64,000 bases of DNA from Streptomyces davaonensis JCM 4913. GTDB taxonomy: Bacteria; Actinomycetota; Actinomycetes; Streptomycetales; Streptomycetaceae. Position numbers and translations under genes: made by a program. The notes under the pieces were generated by a model. The model searched no databases. It was not told the DNA's origin and saw nothing but the letters and a program-made list of their open reading frames with translations. The stretch covers positions 5,862,053 through 5,926,052 of the forward strand of contig NC_020504.1 in assembly GCF_000349325.1 (NCBI RefSeq), read 5' to 3'. This document shows positions 23,654-32,470 of this stretch, piece after piece. Each line of letters starts with the position of its first letter. Position 1 is the stretch's first letter.

Positions 23654-24343
23654 ATGATGTCGTTTATGAAGGGACGAGTCCTTGTCGTCGACGACGACAC
23701 CGCACTGGCCGAGATGCTCGGCATCGTGCTGCGTGGTGAAGGTTTCGAGCCGTCTTTCGTAGCCGACGGCGACAAGGCGCTGGCCGCTTTCCGTGAGACC
23801 AAGCCTGATCTGGTGCTGCTCGACCTGATGCTGCCCGGACGGGACGGCATCGAGGTGTGCCGTCTGATCCGGGCGGAGTCGGGTGTGCCGATCGTGATGC
23901 TCACGGCCAAGAGCGACACCGTCGATGTCGTCGTGGGCCTGGAGTCGGGCGCGGACGACTACATCGTCAAGCCGTTCAAGCCGAAGGAGCTGGTCGCCCG
24001 GATCCGGGCGCGGCTGCGGAGGTCGGAGGAGCCGGCGCCGGAGCAGCTCGCCATCGGTGACCTGGTCATCGACGTGGCCGGGCACTCGGTGAAGCGGGAC
24101 GGGCAGTCGATCGCGCTGACGCCGCTGGAGTTCGACCTGCTGGTGGCGCTCGCGCGCAAGCCGTGGCAGGTGTTCACCCGCGAGGTCCTGCTGGAGCAGG
24201 TGTGGGGCTATCGGCACGCCGCCGACACCCGCCTGGTCAATGTCCATGTACAGCGGCTGCGCTCCAAGGTCGAGAAGGACCCGGAGCGGCCGGAGATCGT
24301 GGTGACCGTCCGTGGTGTCGGTTACAAGGCGGGACCGAGCTGA
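23654..24343 (+). CDS. mtrA: Response regulator MtrA
   Basis: OmpR/PhoB-family DNA-binding regulator. A receiver domain (about 7-120) has the acidic pair at DDD and phospho-acceptor Asp57 in LLDLMLPG, plus MLTAKS and KPFKP. A winged-helix domain follows (about 135-225), ending VVTVRGVGYKAG. In actinobacteria MtrA controls cell wall, development and antibiotic genes and in mycobacteria also binds replication targets. The start at 23654 gives 229 residues (MMSFMKGRVL); ATG 23657 and 23666 are alternatives. Followed after 1 bp by mtrB. Confidence 0.95.
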   Translation: MMSFMKGRVLVVDDDTALAEMLGIVLRGEGFEPSFVADGDKALAAFRETKPDLVLLDLMLPGRDGIEVCRLIRAESGVPIVMLTAKSDTVDVVVGLESGADDYIVKPFKPKELVARIRARLRRSEEPAPEQLAIGDLVIDVAGHSVKRDGQSIALTPLEFDLLVALARKPWQVFTREVLLEQVWGYRHAADTRLVNVHVQRLRSKVEKDPERPEIVVTVRGVGYKAGPS

Positions 24344-24344
24344 C

Positions 24345-26408
24345 ATGTCCGGTGACAGTGCCGCTTCGGCGCCCGGACGGTCCGGGACCCGCGCGGGGCG
24401 GCCTGTCGGCCGGGGGACGGCAGGCTCGCGCTGGGGACGATTCCTGGAGGGCGGGCTGCTCCAGGGCGGAGTCCAGGGCAGCCCGGTCCTTCGGCTGTTC
24501 ATGCGCTGGGTGCGCCGGCCGCTGCTGCCCGTCATGCGGCTGTGGCGGCGCAACATCCAGCTCAAGGTCGTCGTCACGACCCTGCTGATGTCGCTGGGCG
24601 TCGTGCTGCTGCTGGGCTTCGTCGTCATCGGGCAGGTGCGCAACGGCCTGCTGGACGCCAAGGTGAAGGCCGCGCAGAGCCAGGCCGCCGGCGGTTTCGC
24701 CGCGGCCAAGCAGGCGGCCGACGAGACAGGCCTGGAGGCCGGGACCGGCGACGACGGCACCGCCGCGGACGGCCGGCCCGATCAGAACGTCATCCAGTGG
24801 ATGAGTGAACTGGTGGAATCGCTGTCCAGCGGTGGCCAGGGCGCCTTCGAGGTCGTGACGCTCCCCTCCGGCGGGGACAGCGGCGGCGGGCGTGGTCCGC
24901 GCGCCTCGAACTACGTCGCCCCGAGTGCCAGCGTGCCCGAGAACCTGCGGGAGCGGATAGACAGCGGCACCTCGGCGGCCCAGAGCTACACGCGGATCAT
25001 CTACAACGCCGACAAGGAGTCCCAGCCGGCCCTTGTCATCGGCAAGCAGGTCAACGACCCCAACGGCGACCCCTACCAGCTGTACTACCTCTTCCCGCTC
25101 ACGCAGGAGGAGAAGTCGCTGAGCCTGGTCAAGGGCACGCTGGCGACCGCCGGGCTGTTCGTCGTCGTCCTGCTCGGGGCCATTGCCTGGCTCGTGGTGC
25201 GGCAGGTCGTCACGCCGGTGCGGATGGCGGCCGGGATCGCCGAGCGGCTGTCCGCCGGGCGCCTCCAGGAGCGGATGAAGGTCACCGGCGAGGACGACAT
25301 CGCCCGCCTGGGTGAGGCCTTCAACAAGATGGCGCAGAACCTCCAGCTGAAGATTCAGCAGTTGGAGGACCTGTCGCGAATGCAGCGGCGGTTCGTTTCC
25401 GACGTGTCGCACGAGCTGCGGACGCCGCTGACGACCGTACGGATGGCCGCTGATGTCATCCATGAGGCGCGGGAGGACTTCGACCCGGTGACCGCGCGGT
25501 CGGCCGAGCTGCTCGCCGACCAGCTGGACCGGTTCGAGTCGCTGCTCGCGGACCTGCTGGAGATCAGCCGGTTCGACGCGGGCGCGGCGGCACTGGAGGC
25601 CGAGCCGATCGACCTGCGTGAGGTCGTCCGCAGGGTGGTCAGCGGGGCCGAGCCGCTCGCCGAGCGCAAGGGCACGACGATACGGATGGTGGGCGACCAG
25701 CAGCCCGTCGTCGCCGAGGCCGACGCACGGCGCGTGGAGCGCGTGCTGCGCAATCTCGTGGTCAACGCCGTGGAGCACGGCGAGGGCCGGGACGTGGTGG
25801 TCAAGCTCGCTTCGGCGGGCGGGGCGGTCGCGGTCGCGGTGCGCGACTACGGCGTCGGGCTCAAGCCCGGCGAGGCGACCCGCGTCTTCAGCCGTTTCTG
25901 GCGGGCCGACCCGGCACGCGCGCGTACCACCGGCGGTACGGGTCTGGGGCTGTCCATCGCCCTGGAGGACGCCCGGCTGCACGGCGGCTGGCTCCAGGCC
26001 TGGGGCGAGCCCGGTGGCGGCTCCCAGTTCCGCCTGACGCTGCCGCGGACCGCGGACGAGCCGCTCAGGGGCTCCCCGATACCGCTGGAGCCGAAGGACT
26101 CGCGCCGTAACCGCGGGCTGGACGACGCAGGTCTCCCGCGCGGGGAGAAGAGCGCGACCGTGCCGGCGCAGTTGACCGGCGAGGCGTCCGGCATGCCCTC
26201 GCGCGACCCGATCCCGCAGCGGCCGAACGGAATGGCCCCCACGGCCGATCCGACGGCACTGCCGGGCAACGGCGCGCGCGTGGTGCCCCGGCCCGCCTCG
26301 GTGCCGCGACGACAGGACGACGCGCCCGCCGGGGAGGCGGCGCGCGATGACAACGCCGGGCCGTCGCAGGACCCGAGCAGGCAAGGGGAGGCATTTCGTG
26401 GGCGCTGA
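24345..26408 (+). CDS. mtrB: Sensor histidine kinase MtrB
   Basis: A 687-residue membrane kinase partner of MtrA. First span about 71-97, then an extracytoplasmic sensor region, second span near 265-285, a HAMP domain (TPVRMAAGIAERLSAGRL), and the kinase core with His356 in DVSHELRTPLTTVRMA. The ATP-binding domain shows NLVVNAVEHGEG, DYGVGL and GGTGLGLSIA. The C-terminal 110 residues or so after RLTLPR are low-complexity, Pro/Arg/Asp-rich and look disordered. Starts one base after the mtrA stop and overlaps lpqB, so all three genes are co-translated. Confidence 0.95.
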   Translation: MSGDSAASAPGRSGTRAGRPVGRGTAGSRWGRFLEGGLLQGGVQGSPVLRLFMRWVRRPLLPVMRLWRRNIQLKVVVTTLLMSLGVVLLLGFVVIGQVRNGLLDAKVKAAQSQAAGGFAAAKQAADETGLEAGTGDDGTAADGRPDQNVIQWMSELVESLSSGGQGAFEVVTLPSGGDSGGGRGPRASNYVAPSASVPENLRERIDSGTSAAQSYTRIIYNADKESQPALVIGKQVNDPNGDPYQLYYLFPLTQEEKSLSLVKGTLATAGLFVVVLLGAIAWLVVRQVVTPVRMAAGIAERLSAGRLQERMKVTGEDDIARLGEAFNKMAQNLQLKIQQLEDLSRMQRRFVSDVSHELRTPLTTVRMAADVIHEAREDFDPVTARSAELLADQLDRFESLLADLLEISRFDAGAAALEAEPIDLREVVRRVVSGAEPLAERKGTTIRMVGDQQPVVAEADARRVERVLRNLVVNAVEHGEGRDVVVKLASAGGAVAVAVRDYGVGLKPGEATRVFSRFWRADPARARTTGGTGLGLSIALEDARLHGGWLQAWGEPGGGSQFRLTLPRTADEPLRGSPIPLEPKDSRRNRGLDDAGLPRGEKSATVPAQLTGEASGMPSRDPIPQRPNGMAPTADPTALPGNGARVVPRPASVPRRQDDAPAGEAARDDNAGPSQDPSRQGEAFRGR

Positions 26409-28236
26409 CCGCGAGGGGGGCACCCGGCGGCGGCCGGGACGCGCGGTGGCGTACGTCGCCTGTGGCGCCGTACTGCTGGCCGGGTGTGCCTCGATGCCCG
26501 ACAGCGGGGATCTGAGCGGGGTCGACTCCACTCAGATCCAGGACACCCAGGTGCGGGTGTTCGCGGTGCCGCCCCCGGAGGACGCGACGCCCACACAGCT
26601 CGTACAGGGCTTTCTTGAGGCGCTGACCAGCGACGATCCGAATTATGAGACCGCGAGCCAGTATCTGACCAAGGGCGCGGCGAAGGCGTGGCAGCCGAGG
26701 ACGGGCACGACGGTCCTCGCGGACAGTCCCGACGCCTTCGAGCTGCCCCGGCCGCGGGGGCGGGAGGACACGGGGGAGACCTCGTTCACGCTGAGCGGCA
26801 TCAAGGTCGCCACGGTGGACGAGCAGCAGTCGTACGCGCCGGCGGACGGCGGCTACGAGGCGCTGCTGCATCTCGCACAGGACCCGAAGACCAAGCAGTG
26901 GCGCATCGACGAGCTGCCGCCGGGTGTCGTCCTGGGGCAGGGCGACTTCGAGCGGAACTACACGTCGGTCAACAAGTACTACTTCGCCTCGAACAGCGTC
27001 GCGGGCGGGAGCCGGCAGACGGCGGCCGTCGCCGACCCCGTCTTCGTCCGTGAGCGTGTCGACCCGATGACGCAGATGGTGCGTTCGGTGCTGAAGGGGC
27101 CCACCACCCTGCTCAGGCACGTGGTCCGGACGAGCTTCCCCACGGGTACGGCGCTGGCGAAGGGCACCACCACGCTGACGCCCGACGAGCAGAACAAGCT
27201 GACCGTGCCGCTGAACGACAAGGCGGCCCGGGTCGGCCTGAACCGGTGCACCGAGATGGCGGCCCAGCTGCTGTTCACGCTGCGCAGCCTGTCGCCCTCG
27301 CTGGAAGAGGTCGTGCTGGAGTCGGGCGACCGGCAACTGTGCTCGCTGGCTTCCGGGCGGGCCGGATCCACGGCCACGCGCGGGTCCACGGATGACGTCG
27401 AGTACGTGTACTTCGTCGACGACGAGCACCGGCTCGTGCGGATGAAGGCCGAGGAGGGCGCGCGGACGCCGGAGGCGGTGCCGGGCGCGCTGGGCGAGGG
27501 GCAGACGCAACTGCGGTCCGCGGCCGTCTCGCGGGACGAGGAGATGGCGGCCGGGGTCGGCCGGGACGGCAAGCAGCTGTACGTCGGCTCGCTGGTGTCG
27601 GGCGGATCGCTCGGGGAGCCGGTGCTGCGCAGTGCGGGCAAGACGGAGAAGGACCGGCTGACCGCGCCGAGCTGGGACGCCCAGCACGACCTCTGGATCG
27701 CCGACCGGAACCCCGACGACCCGAGGCTGCTTCTGCTGGAGAACGGCGCGGGCGATCCACTCGAGGTGAAGACACCAGGGCTGGACGGGCGCATCGAGTC
27801 GGTCCGGGTCGCCGCGGACGGGGTGCGGATCGCGCTCGTGGTGTCCCAGGGCGAGCAGTCGTCCCTGCTCATCGGGCGGATCGAGCGCGAGACGAAGCCC
27901 GGGGAGGACCGGCCGACGGTCTCGGTCATGGAACTGCGCTCCGCCACGCCGCAGTTGGAGGAGGTCACCACCGTCTCCTGGGCGGGCGACAGCCGGCTCG
28001 TGGTGGTCGGCCGTGAACAGGACGGCGTGCAGACGGTGCGGTACGTGCAGGTCGACGGATCCACGCCGGAGGGGCCGGCGCCCGCCGCGCTCACCGGGGT
28101 GAAGGAGATCGCCGCGACCGAGGACGACCGGCTGGCGCTGGTGGCCTACTCCGAGGACGGCATCGTGCGGCTTCAGGCCGGCGGACAGTGGCAGAAGGTC
28201 GTGACGGACGGGACGGCGCCGGTCTATCCGGGGTGA
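26398..28236 (+). CDS. lpqB: Lipoprotein LpqB, MtrAB accessory factor
   Basis: A 612-residue lipoprotein that in mycobacteria binds the MtrB sensor domain and tunes MtrAB signalling. A short signal peptide ends in the lipobox LLAGC (Cys30). A GerMN-type domain lies in the first half (TQMVRSVLKGPTTLL ... LLFTLRSL) and a beta-propeller-like LpqB domain in the second. GTG 26398 is chosen because AGGGGAGG precedes it (26384-26391); the reading frame overlaps mtrB by 11 bp, indicating coupling. The product acts on the outer face of the membrane. Confidence 0.93.
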   Translation: MGADREGGTRRRPGRAVAYVACGAVLLAGCASMPDSGDLSGVDSTQIQDTQVRVFAVPPPEDATPTQLVQGFLEALTSDDPNYETASQYLTKGAAKAWQPRTGTTVLADSPDAFELPRPRGREDTGETSFTLSGIKVATVDEQQSYAPADGGYEALLHLAQDPKTKQWRIDELPPGVVLGQGDFERNYTSVNKYYFASNSVAGGSRQTAAVADPVFVRERVDPMTQMVRSVLKGPTTLLRHVVRTSFPTGTALAKGTTTLTPDEQNKLTVPLNDKAARVGLNRCTEMAAQLLFTLRSLSPSLEEVVLESGDRQLCSLASGRAGSTATRGSTDDVEYVYFVDDEHRLVRMKAEEGARTPEAVPGALGEGQTQLRSAAVSRDEEMAAGVGRDGKQLYVGSLVSGGSLGEPVLRSAGKTEKDRLTAPSWDAQHDLWIADRNPDDPRLLLLENGAGDPLEVKTPGLDGRIESVRVAADGVRIALVVSQGEQSSLLIGRIERETKPGEDRPTVSVMELRSATPQLEEVTTVSWAGDSRLVVVGREQDGVQTVRYVQVDGSTPEGPAPAALTGVKEIAATEDDRLALVAYSEDGIVRLQAGGQWQKVVTDGTAPVYPG

Positions 28237-28373
28237 GCGGACCCGCTGTCGAGGGGTGAGCGGCTGATTTCGGTCGAGGCTTGGCTTCGGCGGGGACGGC
28301 CGCTTTCTCATGCCGTGCCTTCACATGCCGTGTTTTCCCCAGGTCAAATGGCCTTTGCGTGATCCCGGCGGAG

Positions 28374-28396
28374 TTATCCACAGGTGGTTGTCCACA
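28374..28396 (+). promoter_or_regulatory. Two tandem DnaA boxes
   Basis: TTATCCACA (28374-28382) and TTGTCCACA (28388-28396) are both perfect forms of the DnaA box, the second being the form preferred in Streptomyces. Same orientation, 14 bp apart, in the gap between lpqB and comF. They could regulate comF or titrate DnaA away from oriC. No replication origin features (many boxes, AT-rich region) are seen. Confidence 0.7.
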
Positions 28397-28436
28397 GGGG
28401 TGGCAGGCAGGCGCCCGGATGGGCACAGTGGTGGTC

Positions 28437-29312
28437 ATGCGGGAGTGGTGGCGGGACCTCACCGATCTGGTGCTGCCGGCCGAGTGCGGGGGCTGCGGGC
28501 GGCCCCGTACGGTGCTCTGTCCTCAGTGCCGTACGGCACTGAGGGGGGCCGTGCCGTGCCGGGTCCGGCCTGATCCGGCGCCGTCCGGGCTGCCGGTCGT
28601 GCACGCGGCGGCTCGGTACGCGGACGAGGTACGGGCCGTCCTGCTGGCCCACAAGGAGCGCGGGGCGCTGGCGTTGGCGGCGCCGCTCGGGGTGGCGCTG
28701 GCGGGAGCCGTGCGGGCGGGGCTCCGGGCGGGGAGCGGCCCGCGCGGGGACGTGGTGCTGTTGGTGCCCGTGCCGTCGGCGCGCGGGGCCGTGCGGGCTC
28801 GCGGGCATGATCCGGCGCGGCGGATCGCGCTCGCGGCGGCGGCCGAGCTGCGGCGGGCCGGTACGCCCGCGCGGGTGCTCGCCGTGCTGCGGCAGCGGCG
28901 GGCCGTGGCCGATCAGTCGGGGCTCAACTCCCGGCAGCGGCTGAACAATCTGGCGGGCGCTCTGGAGGTCGCGCCGGGTGCGGGCCGGCTGTTGGGCGGC
29001 GGTTCGGTCGTGCTGGTCGACGACCTGATGACGACCGGTGCCTCATTGGCGGAGGCGGCGCGTGCGGTGCGGGAAGGGGCAAGGGGAACGGTACGGCTGA
29101 TTGGACGTGATGCCGGGGTGACGGCGGTGTGTACGGCGGTTGGACGGGAAGACAGAGAAGACAGGGGGGAACGGAGTGCGGAAGTGAAGGCGGAGGCGGC
29201 GGTGCGGAGGCACTCAGTGCCGGGAATGACGCGCGGTATCCGCGCAGGTGATGCGCTGTGCGCGGCCGTCGTCGCGGCTTCGCCGGATGCCTTCGAAATA
29301 AACCGGAACTGA
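28437..29312 (+). CDS. comF: ComF family phosphoribosyltransferase-like protein
   Basis: A 291-residue protein. An N-terminal zinc ribbon has Cys pairs in LPAECGGCGRP and LCPQC. The type I phosphoribosyltransferase loop is VVLVDDLMTTGAS, and DQSGLNSRQRLNNL is a ComF hallmark. ComF is needed for DNA uptake in competent bacteria and may act on single-stranded DNA intermediates; its job in Streptomyces is unknown. The C-terminus ends AAVVAASPDAFEINRN, as in actinobacterial homologues, but the segment before it (GREDREDRGERSAEVK) looks like a charged insertion. ATG 28437 is chosen; ATG 28419 is an alternative. Two DnaA boxes lie just upstream. Confidence 0.85.
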   Translation: MREWWRDLTDLVLPAECGGCGRPRTVLCPQCRTALRGAVPCRVRPDPAPSGLPVVHAAARYADEVRAVLLAHKERGALALAAPLGVALAGAVRAGLRAGSGPRGDVVLLVPVPSARGAVRARGHDPARRIALAAAAELRRAGTPARVLAVLRQRRAVADQSGLNSRQRLNNLAGALEVAPGAGRLLGGGSVVLVDDLMTTGASLAEAARAVREGARGTVRLIGRDAGVTAVCTAVGREDREDRGERSAEVKAEAAVRRHSVPGMTRGIRAGDALCAAVVAASPDAFEINRN

Positions 29313-29330
29313 CACCGAACTTGCATCGTT
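29305..29330 (+). promoter_or_regulatory. SigR-like promoter for hpf
   Basis: GGAAC (29305-29309) and GTT (29328-29330) are separated by 18 bp, close to the SigR thiol-stress consensus GGAAT-N18/19-GTT. The -35 overlaps the last codons of comF. It would give a leader of nearly 300 nt to hpf. Confidence 0.4.
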
Positions 29331-29626
29331 GCAGGTAATGAGAGGGCCAATTCACCTGAACGGAGGTACGCCGCAGTAGAGGGTGACGACATCCGTCCGG
29401 GCGAGATATGTTCGGTTGTGAGAGAAAGGCGCAGGCCATCCCTCTCAAAACTGAATGCCGTGCTGCGGGTTTTCGTATTCACCCGAGCCGGCGGGGTGGA
29501 GATCTTGCCCATGGGGGAGGAGGAGGTGGAAGTCACCGAGTCCGAGGTTCCGGGGTTCGCCGGAGCCTGGTGCAAAAGGGAGATGCTCCGCCGCTGGAGC
29601 GGAGCGATCCGGGAACGGAGTTCTGC
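29313..29626 (+). other. Long hpf leader without its own gene
   Basis: A 314-bp gap between comF and hpf. The hpf frame stays open back to about 29408, but the upstream peptide is low-complexity and not family-like, so I treat it as untranslated leader. Purine-rich blocks such as GGGGGAGGAGGAGG near 29514 could be ribosome sites for a short upstream peptide. No clear RNA element recognised. Confidence 0.4.
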
Positions 29627-30319
29627 GTGGACATCGTCGTCAAGGGCCGCAAGACCGAGGTGCCCGAGCGGTTCCGCAAGCACGTGGCCGAGAAGCTGAA
29701 GCTGGAGAAGATCCAGAAGCTCGATGGCAAGGTGATCAGCCTCGACGTCGAGGTGTCCAAGGAGCCCAACCCCCGACAGGCCGACCGCAGTGACCGAGTG
29801 GAGATCACGCTCCGCTCCCGTGGTCCGGTGATCAGGGCGGAGGCGGCGGCCAGCGACCCGTACGCGGCACTGGATCTGGCGGCGGAGAAGCTGGACGCGC
29901 GGCTGCGCAAGCAGCATGACAAGCGCTACTCGCGCCGAGGCGCGCGACGGCTCACGGCAGCCGAGGTCCCCGACCATGTCCCGGGCGCGGCGACGCTCAA
30001 CGGGAACGGCCACGCCTTCCAGGAGGAAGAGCCGGACGGCGTTCCCACCAAGAAGATCGGCTCGCTCGAAGTGAAGGGCGAGGGTCCCCTCGTCGTACGC
30101 GAGAAGACGCACGTCGCCTCCCCGATGTCCCTCGACCAAGCTCTCTACGAGATGGAACTGGTCGGGCACGACTTCTATCTGTTCATCGACTCCGAGACCA
30201 AGGAACCGAGTGTCGTCTACCGGCGGCACGCCTACGACTACGGCGTCATCCACCTCAACACGGACCCGATGGTCGCGGAGGCGGACGCCCAGGCGGCCGG
30301 TGGCACGCTGGGCGGCTGA
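29627..30319 (+). CDS. hpf: Long-form ribosome hibernation promoting factor
   Basis: Binds the 30S subunit and pairs ribosomes into inactive dimers during stress or stationary phase. The 230-residue protein has the N-terminal HPF/YfiA domain (about 1-100: DIVVKGRKTEVPERFRKHVAEK) joined by a linker to the C-terminal dimerisation domain (about 170-230: MSLDQALYEMELVGHDFYLF ... YDYGVIHL). The long form explains dimer formation without RMF. GTG 29627 with CGGAG at 29616-29620 matches the family start. A SigR-like promoter and long leader lie upstream, suggesting stress control. A hairpin at 30343-30379 ends the transcript. Confidence 0.93.
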   Translation: MDIVVKGRKTEVPERFRKHVAEKLKLEKIQKLDGKVISLDVEVSKEPNPRQADRSDRVEITLRSRGPVIRAEAAASDPYAALDLAAEKLDARLRKQHDKRYSRRGARRLTAAEVPDHVPGAATLNGNGHAFQEEEPDGVPTKKIGSLEVKGEGPLVVREKTHVASPMSLDQALYEMELVGHDFYLFIDSETKEPSVVYRRHAYDYGVIHLNTDPMVAEADAQAAGGTLGG

Positions 30320-30342
30320 GCCACCCGGCTGACCGACGAGCG

Positions 30343-30379
30343 GGTGCCCCTGGAGCGCGTGTGCGCCCCCAGGGGCACC
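30343..30379 (+). terminator. hpf terminator candidate
   Basis: An 11-bp inverted repeat, ggtgcccctgg (30343-30353) with ccaggggcacc (30369-30379), 15-nt loop, just after the hpf stop. Confidence 0.65.
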
Positions 30380-30521
30380 GGTGTGCGACCAGTTCGCGCC
30401 CCGCTCTGTCACCGCGGTGTCGTCCGGGCATGAAATCATGGCCGCACCGGCCCAACCGGTGGGCCGCTGCCTTGGGTTGGCGATGGCACCTGACCAGCCA
30501 CAGCCTTCAGGGGGAGGAACG

Positions 30522-31268
30522 ATGGCGGACACCTTCGGACCGATGCAGGACGAGGATGCCGACGGCGGTGTCGTCGGCGTGCGCCCGGACGCGGGCCCCT
30601 CACGCAAGGAGCCGATCAGAGTCCTCGTCGTGGACGACCACGCCCTCTTCCGCCGTGGACTGGAGATCGTGCTCGCCGCCGAAGAGGACATCCAGGTCGT
30701 CGGGGAGGCGGGGGACGGTGCCGAGGCCGTCGACAAGGCCGCCGATCTGCTGCCCGACATCGTGCTGATGGATGTGCGGATGCCGAAGCGGGGCGGGATC
30801 GAGGCCTGCACCTCCATCAAGGAGGTGGCGCCCAGCGCGAAGATCATCATGCTGACGATCAGCGACGAGGAGGCCGACCTCTACGACGCGATCAAGGCGG
30901 GCGCGACCGGTTATCTCCTGAAGGAGATCTCCACGGACGAGGTGGCCACCGCCATTCGCGCGGTGGCCGACGGGCAGTCGCAGATCAGCCCGTCGATGGC
31001 GTCCAAGCTGCTCACCGAGTTCAAGTCGATGATCCAGCGGACGGACGAGCGGCGGCTGGTTCCGGCGCCGCGGCTGACCGACCGTGAGCTGGAGGTGCTC
31101 AAGCTGGTCGCCACGGGCATGAACAACCGCGATATCGCGAAGGAGTTGTTCATCTCCGAGAACACCGTGAAGAACCATGTGCGCAACATCCTGGAGAAGC
31201 TCCAGCTGCACTCCAGGATGGAGGCCGTGGTGTACGCGATGCGGGAGAAGATCCTGGAGATCCGGTAG
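30522..31268 (+). CDS. Orphan NarL/FixJ-type response regulator
   Basis: A 248-residue regulator. After a variable N-terminal 30 residues comes a receiver domain with DDH (38-40), phospho-acceptor Asp84 in LMDVRMPKRGG, and LKEIS. A LuxR-type helix-turn-helix follows (LTDRELEVLKLVATGMNNRDIAKELFISENTVKNH, about 183-217, given here as its ends only by position). Ribosome site GGGGGAGG just upstream of ATG 30522. No histidine kinase gene is adjacent, so it is an orphan. By position and sequence it resembles S. coelicolor SCO3008, which I recall as OrrA, linked to development and antibiotic control; that identity is from memory. Confidence 0.88.
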   Translation: MADTFGPMQDEDADGGVVGVRPDAGPSRKEPIRVLVVDDHALFRRGLEIVLAAEEDIQVVGEAGDGAEAVDKAADLLPDIVLMDVRMPKRGGIEACTSIKEVAPSAKIIMLTISDEEADLYDAIKAGATGYLLKEISTDEVATAIRAVADGQSQISPSMASKLLTEFKSMIQRTDERRLVPAPRLTDRELEVLKLVATGMNNRDIAKELFISENTVKNHVRNILEKLQLHSRMEAVVYAMREKILEIR

Positions 31269-31297
31269 CGGAGTCCAGGAGGGGGTTCTGACCGCTC

Positions 31298-32470
31298 TCA
31301 GGCCAGCAGGCCGGTGAGTGCCTGGTCGAGGGGCTCGCGCAGCTCCGGGGCCTCGACGCGTTCCACGCGTACGTTCGTGCAGTCCACCCAGCTCGCTGCC
31401 TCCACCAGGGCCTGGGCGACCCCTGGAACCGCCTTTCGGCCGTCCAGGGTGACCTGCTTGGCCACCAGGGTGCGGCCTTCGCGGGCCGGGTCCACTCGGC
31501 CGATGAGATGGCCGCCCGACAGGACCGGCATCGCGAAGTAGCCGTGGACGCGCTTCTGGCGGGGGACGTAGGCCTCCAGGCGGTGGGTGAAGCCGAAGAT
31601 CCGCTCCGTGCGTGCCCGTTCCCAGATCAGGGAGTCGAACGGGGACAGGAGCGTGGTGCGGTGGCGGCCGCGCGGCGGGGTCTCCAGGGCCGCAGGATCG
31701 GCCCAGGCGGGCTTCGCCCAGCCCTGCACCGTGACCGGGATCAGGCCGGAGTCCGCGATGACCGCGTCGACCTGCTCGGCCTTGAGACGGTGGTAGTCGG
31801 CGATGTCCGCGCGGGTGCCGACGCCGAGGGACTGACCCGCGAGGCGGACCAGGCGGCGCAGGCACTCGGTGTCGTCCAGCTCGTCGTGGAGCAGGTCGTT
31901 CGGGATGGCGCGCTCCGCCAGGTCGTACACCCGCTTCCAGCCCCGGCGCTCCACGCAGACGACCTCGCCGTACATCAGGGCGCGTTCCACGGCGACCTTG
32001 GAGCCGGACCAGTCCCACCAGTCGCTGGTCTTCTTCGCGCCGCCCAACTCCGTGGCGGTGAGCGGGCCTTCGGTGGTGAGCTGCTTGATCACCTGGTCGT
32101 AGGCGCCGTCCGGGAGTTCATGGCCCCAGTGCGGGCGGTTGCGGTAGGCGCGGCGGCGGAAGGCGAAGTGGGGCCACTCCTCGACCGGGAGGATGCAGGC
32201 GGCGTGGGACCAGTACTCGAAGGCGTGGGTGTCCGTCCAGTACGCGTTCTCGACCGTGCCGCGGCCCACCGCGCCGAGGCGGGCGTACGGGATGAGCTCG
32301 TGGGAGCGGGCCAGGACCGAGATGGTGTCGAGTTGGACCGCGCCGAGGTGACGCAGGACGCCGCGGACGCCGGATCTGCGGTTGGGCGTGCCGAGGAAGC
32401 CCTGGGCGCGGAGGGCGATGCGGCGGGCCTCGTCTGCCGAGAGATCGGTGCTGGGGCGCGGGGTCGTCAT
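31298..32470 (-). CDS. Winged-helix protein of the YcaQ/AlkZ-like DNA glycosylase family
   Basis: A 390-residue protein of the HTH_42 family. The N-terminal segment VLRHLGAVQLDTISVLARSH carries the QLD triplet, the Q-x-D version of the catalytic motif that defines the YcaQ-like branch; AlkZ-type enzymes have Q-x-Q. Family members excise bulky alkylation damage or unhook interstrand crosslinks. The conserved LLSPFDSLIWERARTERIFGF and VHGYFAMPVL blocks are present. ATG 32470 is chosen over an upstream in-frame region that is Pro-rich. It could protect against self-made or environmental alkylating antibiotics. Activity is inferred from the family. Confidence 0.82.
   Translation of the reverse strand: MTTPRPSTDLSADEARRIALRAQGFLGTPNRRSGVRGVLRHLGAVQLDTISVLARSHELIPYARLGAVGRGTVENAYWTDTHAFEYWSHAACILPVEEWPHFAFRRRAYRNRPHWGHELPDGAYDQVIKQLTTEGPLTATELGGAKKTSDWWDWSGSKVAVERALMYGEVVCVERRGWKRVYDLAERAIPNDLLHDELDDTECLRRLVRLAGQSLGVGTRADIADYHRLKAEQVDAVIADSGLIPVTVQGWAKPAWADPAALETPPRGRHRTTLLSPFDSLIWERARTERIFGFTHRLEAYVPRQKRVHGYFAMPVLSGGHLIGRVDPAREGRTLVAKQVTLDGRKAVPGVAQALVEAASWVDCTNVRVERVEAPELREPLDQALTGLLA

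Noticed and set aside
28374..28396. Chromosomal origin of replication
   Set aside because: Only two DnaA boxes, no dnaA/dnaN neighbours and no box cluster.
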